This document shows, one piece after another, positions 1-10,218 of a DNA stretch of 64,000 bases (the stretch's first letter is position 1; every line of letters starts with the position of its first letter). Both the position numbers and the translations under genes were made by a program. The stretch is from positions 62,635 through 126,634 of the forward strand of contig NZ_JJML01000003.1 in the NCBI RefSeq assembly GCF_000775285.1, given 5' to 3'. The DNA is from Neosynechococcus sphagnicola sy1. GTDB taxonomy: Bacteria; Cyanobacteriota; Cyanobacteriia; Neosynechococcales; Neosynechococcaceae. The notes beneath the pieces are model-generated. The model had not been told where the DNA came from, ran no database searches, and was given only the letters and a program-made list of their open reading frames with translations.

Positions 1-163
1 AAGACGGTTGGGATTTGCCAACGCCTGTCTTGAATGGTGCTGCGGTGGTCACTGGCTGGGGCAGTTGGCTACCGCCATTCATCGAGTGACCTGGCGCAGC
101 TAGATAGTTAGAGGTAGGAACACCGACGCGGCCGGAGTTGTTGCCCTGGGAATGATTCGTCAT
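1..163 (-). CDS. Partial CDS, N-terminus of a protein following pixJ (runs off the window)
   Basis: An open frame begins with ATG at 163 on the minus strand and stays open to the window edge, 54 codons. The visible part is Ser/Asn/Gly/Pro-rich and resembles the disordered N-terminal tail of the MCP just upstream. It starts 20 bp after the stop of that MCP, on the same strand, and a GGAG stretch lies about 11 bp before the ATG. In pix operons the next gene is often a second MCP (pixJ2) or the CheA-like kinase pixL. I infer one of these from position only, because no domain is visible. Confidence 0.55.
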   Translation of the reverse strand, partial: MTNHSQGNNSGRVGVPTSNYLAAPGHSMNGGSQLPQPVTTAAPFKTGVGKSQPS

Positions 164-182
164 AGATCGATGATCTCCGTGA

Positions 183-3100
183 TCAATTGGTGCCAACGCC
201 ACTGCCGACTTTGAATGTACCGACGGAAGACTGTAACTGCTGAGACACTTCTACGGTTTGCTGAAGTGATTTGGACGCCTGCCGCGAGGACTGGGAGGTT
301 TGCTCTGACAGTCGAGCCACCTCTTTCATTAAGGTGGTTACCGATTGAGAGGTCTGGGTTTGGGAAACGGTTGCCTGGGAAATGGCCTGCACCAACTGGT
401 CAATCTGGCGAGACACTTCGACAATCTGCTCCAAACTCTGCTTGGCACCCTCTACCAGTTGAGCCCCTTCAACCACCTGGGTGGTGCCTAATTCCATGGC
501 CGTCACCACTTCGCTGGTTTCCCGTTGAATGCTCTCGACAATCTGCTCAATCTCCTTGGTGGCGGTTGCTGACTGCGCGGCCAGTTGTCCGACTTCCTCG
601 GCAACCACTGCAAAGCCCCGTCCTTCTTCCCCTGCCCGTGCCGCCTCAATACTGGCGTTGATGGCCAACAAGTTGGTTTGTAGGGCGATTTGGTTAATCA
701 GGGCCACCACCTTAGAAATCTGTTGGGAGGATTCCCCTAAGCGTTTCACTCGCTTTGAGGTTTCACCCACCGTATCCCGCAGTTGCAGAATACTCTGCAC
801 CGTGCGATCCATGGCAACTTCTCCAGCTTCGGCAGTGGTGGAAGCTTGACGTGCCACCGTCGCTGCCTGTTTGGCATTGTCAGACACCGTTTGGATGGAG
901 CGAGACATCTGCTCCACGGAACTGAGGGTGCGGGTAATTTCATCGGCCTGCTTCAGAGCCTGGTCAGCCAGTTGACGAATCGCGCCTTCATTCTTGCCCA
1001 CGGAGGTACTCACCTGCTGGGCGGATGCCTGCACCTGCACCACAATCTTACGTAAGCTGCCAATAATCGCATTAAAGAAGTCGGCAACGGTGCCAATATC
1101 CGCCGCTGTCACATCCGCCCGCACGGTTAAGTCCCCACGGGAAGCCCCTTCCACACTGCTCAGCAGGTCAATTAACTGGAGCTGAATCGCTTCTTTCTGC
1201 CGCTGTTGTTCTTTGGCCAGAGCTTCTGCCTGTTGCCGTGCCACTTCTGAATCTTGCAGGAAGCTCACCCGGTCGAGGGACAACCCCACCAGGGTGGCTA
1301 ACTGGGTGAGAAAGTCGATTTCTGACTGTTGCCAGACATGGGGTTTGCTGCAGAAGTGGGCAACCAGTAAACCATACAGTTGGTTGTTGGTCACAATCGG
1401 GGTCACCAGGTTGGCTTTAATTTGCAGCCGCTCCATCAGTTTCAAATGCTCGGGATGGAATCCAGCATTGAACACATCTTTGGTGGGAACAACCCGTCCC
1501 TGACAATAGGCATCCCGCAGCTCTTGGGGAATACAGGCATCTTCAATGGTGTTGTTCAGAGCCTGAGGCCAACCGGGGAGGACGGCTTCGGAGGCGACAA
1601 AGCCGCTCCAATCGCGGTTGAATTGGTAAACCACCACCCGGTCTGCCTGGAGGTAATCCAAGGCTCCGGTGACGGCGCGATTAAACACAAATTCCAGATC
1701 CTGAGAGACCCTAGCTTTGGCGGCGGTGACTTCGGCAAAGAGTTGGGAACGCTTGGCTTCTAAGCTTTTCTGCTCCAGGGAAACCACCCGACTCAAGGAC
1801 AGACCAATCTGACTGGCAAATTGCCCTAACTGCTCGATCTCCGAGGACTGCCAAACATGCGGTTGGGCACAGTGGTGGGCAACTAGCAGGCCATAGAGTT
1901 GGTCACCAGCGACGATGGGGGTGACGAGATTGGATTTAATTTGCAGCCGCTCCATTAGTTTCAAATGCTGGGGATGGAATCCGGCATTAAACACATCTGT
2001 TGTGGGAACCACCCGACCCTGGCGGTAGCTTTCTAGCAGTTCTTGGGGAATGCAGGGGTCTTCGATTTTGTCGGCGAGGGCTTGGAACCACCCTGGAGCT
2101 ACTGATTCTGCTGAAACGTAGCCGCTCCAGTCAAGGTTAAATCGATACACCACTACCCGATCAACTCTGAGATCGGCGCGAACCTGATGGAGCAGTTGGT
2201 TCAAGCTGCCGGTTAGTTGGGCGGGGGTGGGGGACTGGGCAATCTCGGCCAGCAGTCGAGCCCGCAGGGTATCGGTTTCCTGTCTTTGGATGAAGGTTTG
2301 CATTTGATCCGCCATCTGGTTGAGGTTGGTTCCCAACACGGTCAGTTCGTCTGTCCCTGTGGTCATCCCCTCTACCCGTGCGTCCAGATTACCCTGCCCC
2401 AGTTTCTCCGCCGTGGCGGCAACCTCCAGAATTGGACGGGTGAATCGCCCTGCCAGGTAAGCCGCGATCGCCCCCACCAGTAAGGCCGTGATCGCTGACC
2501 CTGCCAGCAGGATCAGACGTAGGTTGTCCAGGGACGCAAACGCTTCTGTAGTCTCCTCGGCAACCAGCACACTCCAACCCAGTTTGGGCAGACCTTTCAC
2601 CTCTCCTGCGGGAACGTAGGTAACCAGTTCCTGAATATTTTCTTTCTGATTCTGATAAATTTCGGTCACGAGCTGTTGCCCTGACTGCCAGCGGGGAAAG
2701 GTTGTAAAGTCTTTTTCCACTGGGAGACCCAGTTCTTCAGGGTGTTCCCCAACAATAAAGTATTTCCCCTGTTGATCCACCGCGAAGATTTCATGGTTTA
2801 GGGTGCTGCCCTGACTACCAATCGTTGTGTCTTTCAGCAGTGCTTCCAGGAGTTTCACCGGGGTACGGCTCCTGATCACCGCAATCATTTTGCCAGTGGT
2901 GGCATCGAACACCGGTGCTGCCAGGAAAATAGAATATTGTTTGGAGATCGCTGATTTGCGGGGAGGGGTAATCACGGGTTGGCGGGTTTTCACCGCTGCC
3001 TTAAAATAATCCCGAATTCCCAAACCAGTTACGGGTTCGCCGCTGGATTGCAAAATCGTGTTCCCCTGGAGATCTGCCACCGCAATGCTGTCATAGTTAC

Positions 3101-3626
3101 CCGTAGCTTTAATAAATTCATCCAGAACCGCCTGCCGCTGTTCGAGCGGCACTCCAGCGGTGGCACTGGGATTTGTCAAAATTGTTAAGTGAGCAAGCTT
3201 CTGAATATCTGCATAGCGCTCAAGCATGAACTGATTCAGCAAATCGGCCTTGGCGTCTGCCTGGAATTGCTGCTCACGCAACACTTGCTCATGCACCCGT
3301 TGACTGGTGACCCCATAGGCCAGTGACCCGATCGCGGCTACGGGCACAATCCCCAGGGCGATCGCCAACACCGTTGCCTTGGTTCTCAAGCTTTGGCGCT
3401 GCCACCAGGTATGTCCTGCCTCCTGCGCCGTTGCCATCTGGATCTGGGGAACCGTTCTAGGCATGGAGACAGGGGAGGAGCTGGGAGGTTGTGGCGGGGA
3501 ATCGGCACTGACACCCTCTGCGTCTTCCTGATTTTTGGTCTGCATCACTGGAGGAGGGGGAGGGGGAGCAGAGACGGCACGGCCGATGGGTTCGGAGGAA
3601 GGTCGCTGATCTTTTTGAGTCGTCAT
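183..3626 (-). CDS. pixJ: Methyl-accepting chemotaxis protein with two phytochrome-type GAF domains (PixJ/PilJ-like)
   Basis: This 1147-residue transducer has a Pro-rich N-terminal tail (1-70), a first membrane helix (about 82-105), an extracytoplasmic Cache-like sensor (about 110-365), a second helix (about 370-395), HAMP, two GAF domains (about 460-620 and 630-800), a second HAMP-like segment and a C-terminal MCP signalling hairpin. It would pass a signal to the CheW and CheY proteins encoded just upstream and so steer type IV pilus motility. Both GAFs resemble cyanobacteriochromes and keep the DxC cysteine (DPCI near 523, DACI near 695). The usual bilin-attachment cysteine is replaced by Gln (HPQHL, about 551) and Glu (HPEHL, about 724). 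Canonical bilin attachment is therefore doubtful, and the symbol rests mainly on operon context. Confidence 0.85.
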   Translation of the reverse strand: MTTQKDQRPSSEPIGRAVSAPPPPPPVMQTKNQEDAEGVSADSPPQPPSSSPVSMPRTVPQIQMATAQEAGHTWWQRQSLRTKATVLAIALGIVPVAAIGSLAYGVTSQRVHEQVLREQQFQADAKADLLNQFMLERYADIQKLAHLTILTNPSATAGVPLEQRQAVLDEFIKATGNYDSIAVADLQGNTILQSSGEPVTGLGIRDYFKAAVKTRQPVITPPRKSAISKQYSIFLAAPVFDATTGKMIAVIRSRTPVKLLEALLKDTTIGSQGSTLNHEIFAVDQQGKYFIVGEHPEELGLPVEKDFTTFPRWQSGQQLVTEIYQNQKENIQELVTYVPAGEVKGLPKLGWSVLVAEETTEAFASLDNLRLILLAGSAITALLVGAIAAYLAGRFTRPILEVAATAEKLGQGNLDARVEGMTTGTDELTVLGTNLNQMADQMQTFIQRQETDTLRARLLAEIAQSPTPAQLTGSLNQLLHQVRADLRVDRVVVYRFNLDWSGYVSAESVAPGWFQALADKIEDPCIPQELLESYRQGRVVPTTDVFNAGFHPQHLKLMERLQIKSNLVTPIVAGDQLYGLLVAHHCAQPHVWQSSEIEQLGQFASQIGLSLSRVVSLEQKSLEAKRSQLFAEVTAAKARVSQDLEFVFNRAVTGALDYLQADRVVVYQFNRDWSGFVASEAVLPGWPQALNNTIEDACIPQELRDAYCQGRVVPTKDVFNAGFHPEHLKLMERLQIKANLVTPIVTNNQLYGLLVAHFCSKPHVWQQSEIDFLTQLATLVGLSLDRVSFLQDSEVARQQAEALAKEQQRQKEAIQLQLIDLLSSVEGASRGDLTVRADVTAADIGTVADFFNAIIGSLRKIVVQVQASAQQVSTSVGKNEGAIRQLADQALKQADEITRTLSSVEQMSRSIQTVSDNAKQAATVARQASTTAEAGEVAMDRTVQSILQLRDTVGETSKRVKRLGESSQQISKVVALINQIALQTNLLAINASIEAARAGEEGRGFAVVAEEVGQLAAQSATATKEIEQIVESIQRETSEVVTAMELGTTQVVEGAQLVEGAKQSLEQIVEVSRQIDQLVQAISQATVSQTQTSQSVTTLMKEVARLSEQTSQSSRQASKSLQQTVEVSQQLQSSVGTFKVGSGVGTN

Positions 3627-3700
3627 ACTCTAGGTGCCTCAAGGGAAAATGAATCTACAAACGCTGCTGGAATTGCAGTAGACTTGCCAAAACGTAATTG

Positions 3701-4195
3701 CTAATGACTGTGCAGGAGGGGCGATCGGGCGATCGCGGCTGCATCCAGTACTAACAAAATCTGCTGATGATCCAGGAAGCATCCTTGCAAGTAGGGAACC
3801 AGCTTCGTTGCCACCACGCCCACTGGGGACTGAATTGCATCCGCCTGAACACGCATAACCCCCTCCACATCCTGGAGTGCCAACCCCACCAGGGATGGTT
3901 CACAGCGCAAAATCACAATGGAATAAACCTGGGAGAGCGGATTCAGGGGTTGAAGCCCCAGCATGTTTGCCAGATCAACCACCCACAGTGCCCGACTCCG
4001 CCAGTTCAACAACCCCAACAGATATGGGGGCATATTGGGCATGGGAGTCAGACGCTCCACAGGCACTTCTAGCACCTCTTGGGCATAATGCATGGCTAAG
4101 ACTGCCGGAGTTTGGCGATCTAACTGAAATTTCAGGTAGGGATCGCCCACACTCTGAGGTTGGTTCCGCAGCAGCGAAAGGGGTAGCGCATTCAT
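3701..4195 (-). CDS. pixI: CheW-like chemotaxis coupling protein (PixI-like)
   Basis: The 164-residue protein is a single CheW domain, with the motif LTPMPNMPPYLLGLLNWR followed by the WVVDLANMLGL strand and a C-terminal LLVLDAAAIARS strand. CheW proteins join the MCP signalling tip to a CheA-type kinase. It lies 4 bp downstream of the CheY gene and 74 bp upstream of the MCP gene on the same strand, as in pix/tax operons that control phototactic pilus motility. No CheA gene is in the window and it may lie beyond the left edge. Confidence 0.85.
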   Translation of the reverse strand: MNALPLSLLRNQPQSVGDPYLKFQLDRQTPAVLAMHYAQEVLEVPVERLTPMPNMPPYLLGLLNWRSRALWVVDLANMLGLQPLNPLSQVYSIVILRCEPSLVGLALQDVEGVMRVQADAIQSPVGVVATKLVPYLQGCFLDHQQILLVLDAAAIARSPLLHSH

Positions 4196-4199
4196 TGGG

Positions 4200-4562
4200 T
4201 TATGCCCCTACGGACTTAACTGCTTTCAAAAGTTCCTCTTGGGTAAAGGGCTTGGTGATATAGACATCAGCACCCTGCTTCATCCCCCACAGGCGATCGA
4301 TCTCCTGATTCTTAGAAGAGCAAATCACAATCGGCACCTTCTCCGTCGCTGGGTTGCCTTTGAGGTTCCGGCACAGTTCAAACCCACTCATCCCCGGCAT
4401 CACCACATCCGTCACAACAACGTCGGGCTTTGACTCAACCGCTTTGGAGAATGCTTCTTGAGCATCGGTTGCCTTGATGACGATGTAACCTTTGTCTTGC
4501 AGAAAGGATGCAATTAGCTCCAACTCAGAGGGAGTATCATCGACAACTAAAACGGTACTCAT
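4200..4562 (-). CDS. pixH: CheY-type single-domain response regulator (PixH-like)
   Basis: The 120-residue protein is one receiver domain. The acidic pair is in VVDDT, the phosphoacceptor Asp is in VVVTDVVMPGMSG, and the conserved Thr/Ser and Lys are in VICSS and ITKPF. It has no output domain. It sits between the PatA-like regulator and the CheW gene in one minus-strand operon. By analogy with PixH it should be phosphorylated by a CheA-like kinase and act on the pilus motor. The upstream intergenic gap is 96 bp. Confidence 0.88.
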   Translation of the reverse strand: MSTVLVVDDTPSELELIASFLQDKGYIVIKATDAQEAFSKAVESKPDVVVTDVVMPGMSGFELCRNLKGNPATEKVPIVICSSKNQEIDRLWGMKQGADVYITKPFTQEELLKAVKSVGA

Positions 4563-4658
4563 GGGAAACCTTTGTGAATGAACGATTAGAAGAACAACCT
4601 AGAACTAACATCCTTACTTTACTCAAGTCATGCTGTATCCCACCCTCCTGGGAACATC

Positions 4659-6059
4659 CTAAGAAAGGTGTTTGAATACTACTTTGAGTAAGCCAGACTG
4701 GGTAAAGGGTTTGGTTAAGTAATCCGATGCCCCCACCAGCTTCGCCCTTGCCCGGTCAATAATTCCAGTATGCCCTGTTACCATAATCACAGGTGTGGCC
4801 TTAAACAGGGAATGGTTGCGAAGGAGGCGACAGAGTTCGTAGCCATCGATACCGGGCATTCCCACATCCATCAATACTAAATCCGGCTTCACCCGCACAA
4901 TTTGCATCAGTGCTTTCAGGGGATCCCCAATCGTCACAATCGTGATGCTTTCATCATTTAAGAGACGACTGATTTCATTCAACATCGCGGGACTGTCGTC
5001 CACGCAGGCAATGGTATAGGTTTTACGGAGAGTGGGCGAACTGGCAACCACAGCGCTGGGCGATGAGATGGGGGAACCAATGGGAGCCGTTGCGGTTGAA
5101 TTGGGCTGGGGTGCAGCCTGGGGAATCACTGCCGCTGGGTTGCTGGGAATCCTGGGGAATCGATCAAAGGGCGGACGAGGTTCGCCGAGAAACAGAATTC
5201 CCTCAACAATATAAGGATGTAGGGTCTGCGCCAGTTGTAATTCATCTTTATTCAGCAAAGCCGCAAGGTGCCGGAAACTTAATCCCTTCAACACGGCTCC
5301 TAGCTTCTGCTGCAGCTCTTGGGAGAGTTGTTTTTGCCCTTGAGACTGACTACTAGACTGACTGAAAAAGTAGGGACGTTGGTACGGTGACCAAATCTGT
5401 GGACCTAGAACCTGCCATCCCCGAAGTCGTTGTTGGGCTTCCTCAATCAGTGACTCAACCTCCATCTTGCAAAATTTGGGATAGTGAGACAGTTGATCCT
5501 GATCAATAAATTCGCAGGTTGCCTGGGTGATCATCAACAACGATTCCAGGACTTCCTTGGAAATGGCTTCAATCAGCGTAGTTGCCTGTAAGGGGCTGAG
5601 AAGCTCCTCACTGAATAGCCAACAGATGGCTTGGTAAGAAGGATGGAGCGTGGGTGGATTGTTGGGCTGTGTCCATTCTTCAATCAAAGCTGCTGATTGT
5701 TCCGGGGTGATATATTGCTGGTTCAGCAGCCAACACACGGCCTGATAGCTCGGATCTTCCATTAATTGGGAGGAGGCGTTCCGAGAGTCATTGGCAAACA
5801 AATGGGACACTTGAGAGCGCTGTTCCTGGATCGCGGGGGAAGCCTGTAATCCAAGGCGGCGCAGCATGCGATCGAGCCGATCCAGGGGGGAAATAGAATC
5901 CGCAGCATAGACAAGCCTGCCTCTACTCAGGTGAAGTGTCCAAATCGTCCCAGAACTGACGACCCGCAAACAGCCATCAACGGCACTACGTGACAGCCGC
6001 AGCAGTGAATCTAAAATATTGCTGCCTTGTGATTCTTGAACAACTTCAGAGCGAACCAT
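4659..6059 (-). CDS. pixG: PatA-family response regulator (PATAN/DUF4388 domain plus receiver, PixG-like)
   Basis: The 466-residue protein has an N-terminal PATAN/DUF4388 region (about 10-100, with the SAVDGCLRVVSSGTIWTLHL core), a middle helical region with two similar SYQAICWLxxxxxxxPxQ segments, a Pro/Ala/Ser-rich linker (about 310-345) and a C-terminal receiver (about 348-466). The receiver has DDS, the phosphoacceptor in LVLMDVGMPG, and LTKPF. PatA-type proteins (PixG, TaxP1) are the first genes of cyanobacterial phototaxis operons, which matches this first-in-operon position. A 128-bp dispersed repeat lies in its upstream region. Confidence 0.85.
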   Translation of the reverse strand: MVRSEVVQESQGSNILDSLLRLSRSAVDGCLRVVSSGTIWTLHLSRGRLVYAADSISPLDRLDRMLRRLGLQASPAIQEQRSQVSHLFANDSRNASSQLMEDPSYQAVCWLLNQQYITPEQSAALIEEWTQPNNPPTLHPSYQAICWLFSEELLSPLQATTLIEAISKEVLESLLMITQATCEFIDQDQLSHYPKFCKMEVESLIEEAQQRLRGWQVLGPQIWSPYQRPYFFSQSSSQSQGQKQLSQELQQKLGAVLKGLSFRHLAALLNKDELQLAQTLHPYIVEGILFLGEPRPPFDRFPRIPSNPAAVIPQAAPQPNSTATAPIGSPISSPSAVVASSPTLRKTYTIACVDDSPAMLNEISRLLNDESITIVTIGDPLKALMQIVRVKPDLVLMDVGMPGIDGYELCRLLRNHSLFKATPVIMVTGHTGIIDRARAKLVGASDYLTKPFTQSGLLKVVFKHLS

Positions 6060-6171
6060 AATTTAAATCTCGTCCCGGTAAATGAATACAGAGATGACTC
6101 AGCGTCAGAAGCATTGCAATAAATCTACAAATATTAAAATATAAATTTCAATACGAATTTTTACGCAAGAA

Positions 6172-6300
6172 CCCGAATAGAAGCACAAACAAATAGTTCA
6201 TAAAAACTATTCACAAAAGCCTTACGCAGTAAAGCTTCTAGGTAATTCTATCTATAGTTCATTTGAACTTTTTCTTGTAAGTCAAGTCAGATTGCTATAT
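6172..6300 (-). repeat. Dispersed 128-bp repeat, copy 1 (inverted relative to copy 2)
   Basis: Read on the minus strand, this stretch aligns with 16220-16347 over its full length at about 80% identity by eye, from tatagcaatc to cttctattcgg. Both copies keep a hairpin with arms AATAGTT and AACTATT. Each copy points towards the gene that follows it (pixG here, the efflux adaptor at 16365). It could be a MITE-like element or a duplicated leader region. Confidence 0.8.
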
Positions 6301-6381
6301 GACAACAAAAGTCTTGAACGCAAAGTGTAAGATAGCAAGTTCATAGCCAAATTTAGTACAAAGGATCGACATGTTTACCTA

Positions 6382-6425
6382 TAAGGGGCTAATTATTGAG
6401 AATGGAAGCAATAATTAGCCCCTTA
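6382..6425. repeat. Perfect 17-bp inverted repeat (strong stem-loop)
   Basis: Positions 6382-6398 and 6409-6425 are perfect reverse complements (TAAGGGGCTAATTATTG), separated by a 10-nt loop. There is no T-tract on either side, so a simple intrinsic terminator is unlikely. It stands alone in a gene-free stretch and could be an operator, a structured RNA or an insertion scar. Confidence 0.7.
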
Positions 6426-7912
6426 GGAGTAGCATTTGTTGTGTTTCACCTTCAAGATTTAACGCCTTTGACTCAGCGCATATTCTGAGCATCTTAATGA
6501 TTAGGCGCTTATCAGACCTAGGTAAGTGCAAGATAAACTCAGGCCGAACCTTGAATTAAACAGGAGTATTTTTACGGATTATTAAACATTGTGAAAACGA
6601 CTGTGTACTCTCGCTTGATCTCCAATAATTTCAGGTTATCTCTTTTAATTAGGGCGAAATAATAAATTTCAGTCACATCTTGGCGTTATTTGTAAAGAAA
6701 CCGTAAAGAACCAACTTTAATTATTAAATTATATCTTATTTAATTAGGGTAGGTGACTCCCGTACCTCAGTATTAATCCTGTACATTGGGTCAGTGTTAG
6801 CACCGATAGGCTCTTGGAGTTTCTTGTGATTTAGTTGCGGCATCTAGAGATCTGCAATTTTTCTGTGACTAAATCTAAGCCGCAGAAATTCCATTGAATC
6901 TAAAGCGTTTGTCTCACCTATTGTGATTGATGTTCTCACGACGCCAGCCTTGCAACGATCGCTGTCCTTTCCCCTGGAATGGAGGGCGTTTTTTACGGGT
7001 GAGCGTCAAGGGAGTAGGATTTCATTGATTTGCTACTGGATTCTCTGAGTTACTATACATGCTTCATAGCTATGAAGAAGTTGTGGCGAGTCGCCAGAGA
7101 TCGACGCTGTCTTCTCATCAGCGGGTTGAATGGTGACCCAATGTATCGAAGTTTAACGACGCATTTTCCGCATTAATCAGGATTCATATAAAGTTTCATT
7201 GCAGATTGCGTAAAGCATTCCCGAATCAACTGACTTATCTACAGAACCACTTAAGAAAAAGAAGGAATCACCCAGGAGGGAAGACTTCTCAAGATTGGCC
7301 GTGACCCATCACCTTTGGTAAATTGCCCGAGGCTGAGTGTTGCGCGGAATTGAATCGGCGTTTTGCTACCAAAGAGCGATGGCCAAAGGCCGGTCGGAGA
7401 CCATCGCAGTTAAATTTCTTCTTCCCACAGTCCACATAGTTTTTATAACGTCTCAAAACTAATTTCATAACGTTGTTATTCGAGCATTAGTCATCACTTT
7501 GCCGTCTATATTTTTATGGCCATATATTTCAGATTTTCGTCGTCTAAACGACTCCTAAAAAATGTCTATAAAGCTCAAAAGCTTTGCCAAAAAGGAATAC
7601 AGATTTTTTAAAAAAAATTTAGTTAAAGACACTTACAGTACCTTGTTATTGTTGAAAACAAATGATATTCTTTCAAAAGATATTCGAATTTCTCTGGCAT
7701 CCAGTTTTTTGTCTAATTAAGTAGACGAAATTGTGCGGTTCTCTAATAATTTATTACCAGTCATTTCTGGATAATCAGGCAATTATTCAAGAGTGAATTT
7801 AAAGCCAATCTATAGGTTTTTATATCTAAATGGCTGAGACAGATTAGCGTAAATTGGTTGTGAAGAGGTAATAAAGCAATATTGGTGTTTCACAAAATAT
7901 AGAGGTAATAAA
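6426..7912. other. AT-rich gene-free stretch
   Basis: About 1.5 kb carries no convincing reading frame. The second half (about 7440-7900) is markedly AT-rich compared with the flanking operons. A GCGATGG/CCATCGC pair encloses a G+C-rich segment near 7374-7407 and could form a hairpin. I recognise no RNA gene and no transposase here. Confidence 0.5.
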
Positions 7913-8359
7913 ATGCCAGAACAGGATGTTCAACAACCAAAAACAAGTTGGTGGAATGAGCTTTTAGGATTTCTTTGGGAAGGAGGTTTTCGTTCATTAA
8001 TCATTCTTGTATCTATAGTCGGCACGATATGGATCACTGTAAATAACGACAGTGTATGCAAGAACCTATCCTCAAATAATGGGACAGCTAATGGAGCTTC
8101 GTTAGCCCAAGGAAACCCAATTTGCTCTAAATATTTTGATTTGATATTTCTGATACTCGGTGGTTATTTCGGTATTTCTGTTCCTAGTAGCTCCTCAGGA
8201 AAACCCTTCGGGTTTTCTGAGCCTCATGCACCTGCTATCCCACGACCAGTCGAGTCTTCTGTTACACCACAACCGACAAGAAGGGAGAATGAAAATGTAC
8301 CAGCATCTATAGGAGAAGGAGCAATAAAGCCGGACTCTCCTGATCAAAATAGAGGCTAA
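7913..8359 (+). CDS. Small two-helix membrane protein, holin-like
   Basis: This 148-residue protein has a short charged N-terminus, a first hydrophobic helix (about 28-45, LIILVSIVGTIWITV), a polar loop with two Cys, a second hydrophobic helix (about 76-93, FDLIFLILGGYFGIS), and a Pro/Ser/Asn-rich hydrophilic tail. I recognise no family. Two helices, small size and a position 168 bp upstream of a lysozyme gene on the same strand fit a holin-endolysin pair, but this is inferred from context. An ATAGAGGTAATAAA segment with GAGG precedes the ATG. Confidence 0.55.
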   Translation: MPEQDVQQPKTSWWNELLGFLWEGGFRSLIILVSIVGTIWITVNNDSVCKNLSSNNGTANGASLAQGNPICSKYFDLIFLILGGYFGISVPSSSSGKPFGFSEPHAPAIPRPVESSVTPQPTRRENENVPASIGEGAIKPDSPDQNRG

Positions 8360-8526
8360 TTTCAGAGCGGAATGTTGGAATGAAATTTTAGGTATTCAAG
8401 TGATCTCAAAAGAAACCGAAATGGCGATCGTTACCCCGAAGAGTATTCAGTAAATATCAGTTTTTTACCTAAGGTAGAATTGCCATAAATTTCTTCTGAG
8501 GAATGAAATATTGAGGGAGGTGAAAA

Positions 8527-9846
8527 ATGAAGCCAAGTAAAGACTGCTTTGACCTAATTAAGAAATGGGAAGGTTTACACAAAAAACGTTCAGATGGTTT
8601 GATTGAATCATATCAAGATCCTGTTGATATATGGACAATTGGGTATGGCTCGATCAATAACCCTGATCTAGGACGACCTATTCAGCCCAATGATGTCATC
8701 ACGGAAGCAACCGCCTTGCGATGGCTTGAACTTGAGGTTCAGGAAGTAGCGGAAGATGTAGATAACATTTGTAAAGTCTCTTTGACTCAAGGCATGTTTG
8801 ATGCGTTAGTTTCGTTTGTCTATAACATTGGAATTGGGGCTTTTGGTGAGTCAACACTGTTACGAAAGCTAAATGAAGTTAGGGATTATGAAGGTGCTGC
8901 CCGTGAATTTGAACGTTGGGTAAATGCTGGAGGCAGAGTTTTACAAGGATTAGTAAATCGACGGGATGAAGAGGAACGTTTATTCCGTCGGGATGGCCTA
9001 AGTCCTGCGAGAAATCTTGTAACTTCTCCTTCTAACCCAATTTTACCCTCTTCTGCTAGTCCTTCATTGGTAGTGGAACGCCCTTATCAAGCTGCTCCAG
9101 TACCCTTACCATTTAGTCGGACACTCCTAATTGGTGACGTAGCTGAGGACTGCTATATCCTCAATTGTGCCCTTGCAGGCTTAGGTTTTCTGCGGATTGC
9201 TCCCCAACCTAATAAATTCAGTGAGGTTACCAAAAGTGCCGTTGAACTGCTTCAGAGACGGGAAGCGATCCAAATTGATGGCAAGGTTGGGCCAGAAACC
9301 AAACGAGCGATCGAAAACTCTCTCAAGCGGTCACGTGGACTTGTCCCCTCAGTCTCAACCCATGTTATTTGTCGTCTTACCCGAACTCGACAAGATACAC
9401 CTGAGGGACTCGAATGGCTCAAACTTGAGTTTGTTGATCCCGATGATGGTGCTGTTGCCTCATTAAAGGTTATATCAGGTGCCCCTGGACACCAAAACTT
9501 TTTACTGTTCAACAACCCGGCTAGCGTACCAGGGAGTTTGCAGCCTATCCCTCAAGGGCGATATGCCATTGGCGATCTTGATTGGGCAGGAGGGAGGGAC
9601 GACTATTCTATATCCCATTCTCATCCTTCAGATGGAATAGGCCCTGTGTTTGTGTCTCTTACCTGTCTGCAACCCGACGATCGTGATGCCTTTGGCTTCC
9701 ATGGTGATTGGAATTGGATTACACGAGGAGAAAGTCCTGGGAGTGCGGGTTGCGTTTGTCCGACCAATCTTGCTGATCTAAAAGAACTCGTAAAATTACT
9801 ACGACAGTTGAACCCACGAGTATTAGAGGTAGATTGGGGATTATGA
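8527..9846 (+). CDS. Three-module peptidoglycan-active protein: GH24 lysozyme, peptidoglycan-binding, L,D-transpeptidase-like
   Basis: The 439-residue protein starts with a T4-type (GH24) lysozyme domain (about 5-155), with catalytic Glu15 in KKWEGL and Asp31/Thr37 in YQDPVDIWTIGYG. A peptidoglycan_binding_1-like segment (about 200-265, LGFLRI...IDGKVGPETKRAI) follows. The C-terminal domain (about 280-439) carries FGFHGD...GSAGCVCP, a His-x16-Cys arrangement like the YkuD/Tlde1 active site. GH24 cleaves the glycan strand. The last domain may act on peptides, although its assignment is inference. It has no signal peptide, which fits release through the holin-like neighbour. A GGGAGGTG Shine-Dalgarno precedes the start. 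It is probably of phage or secretion-effector origin. Confidence 0.8.
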   Translation: MKPSKDCFDLIKKWEGLHKKRSDGLIESYQDPVDIWTIGYGSINNPDLGRPIQPNDVITEATALRWLELEVQEVAEDVDNICKVSLTQGMFDALVSFVYNIGIGAFGESTLLRKLNEVRDYEGAAREFERWVNAGGRVLQGLVNRRDEEERLFRRDGLSPARNLVTSPSNPILPSSASPSLVVERPYQAAPVPLPFSRTLLIGDVAEDCYILNCALAGLGFLRIAPQPNKFSEVTKSAVELLQRREAIQIDGKVGPETKRAIENSLKRSRGLVPSVSTHVICRLTRTRQDTPEGLEWLKLEFVDPDDGAVASLKVISGAPGHQNFLLFNNPASVPGSLQPIPQGRYAIGDLDWAGGRDDYSISHSHPSDGIGPVFVSLTCLQPDDRDAFGFHGDWNWITRGESPGSAGCVCPTNLADLKELVKLLRQLNPRVLEVDWGL

Positions 9847-10218
9847 TTGTTATACCTAGCCGGAGTTTAGTTCCATCAGAGAAAAAAGGCAGTTTCTCAA
9901 TATGAAGATGTCTACGGTGGTAGACAACCCAAATTTAAGTATTATTACGCCAGTTTAAATCTGAAGTGCATCAACAATAGGCTTAGTTGGTGTTGTGCTT
10001 GGAGGTGATGATTGCGGCGGCATAACAATTCAAATGCAGCGAACGGTTGAGAGCCACTGGTGCTGAGTTGGATTTCAACTGCCACGGATCTGTCAAGCAG
10101 TGAGACTGTAAATTAGTTTGTGTCAGAGAAAATCATTAAACTGGAAATCTATCTTCTCTCGACAGTCGATGGAATATGGTTTCATTGCTGACCTACTTTG
10201 ATAACGCTTTATTGTCCT
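9847..10218. other. Gene-free stretch between convergent genes
   Basis: No supported gene is visible in these 372 bp. A short minus-strand frame near 9960-10025 encodes a Pro/Ser/Thr-rich tail ending at a stop (MPPQSSPPSTTPTKP...), which may be a remnant of a lost gene. No clear terminator with a T-tract was seen. Confidence 0.4.
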
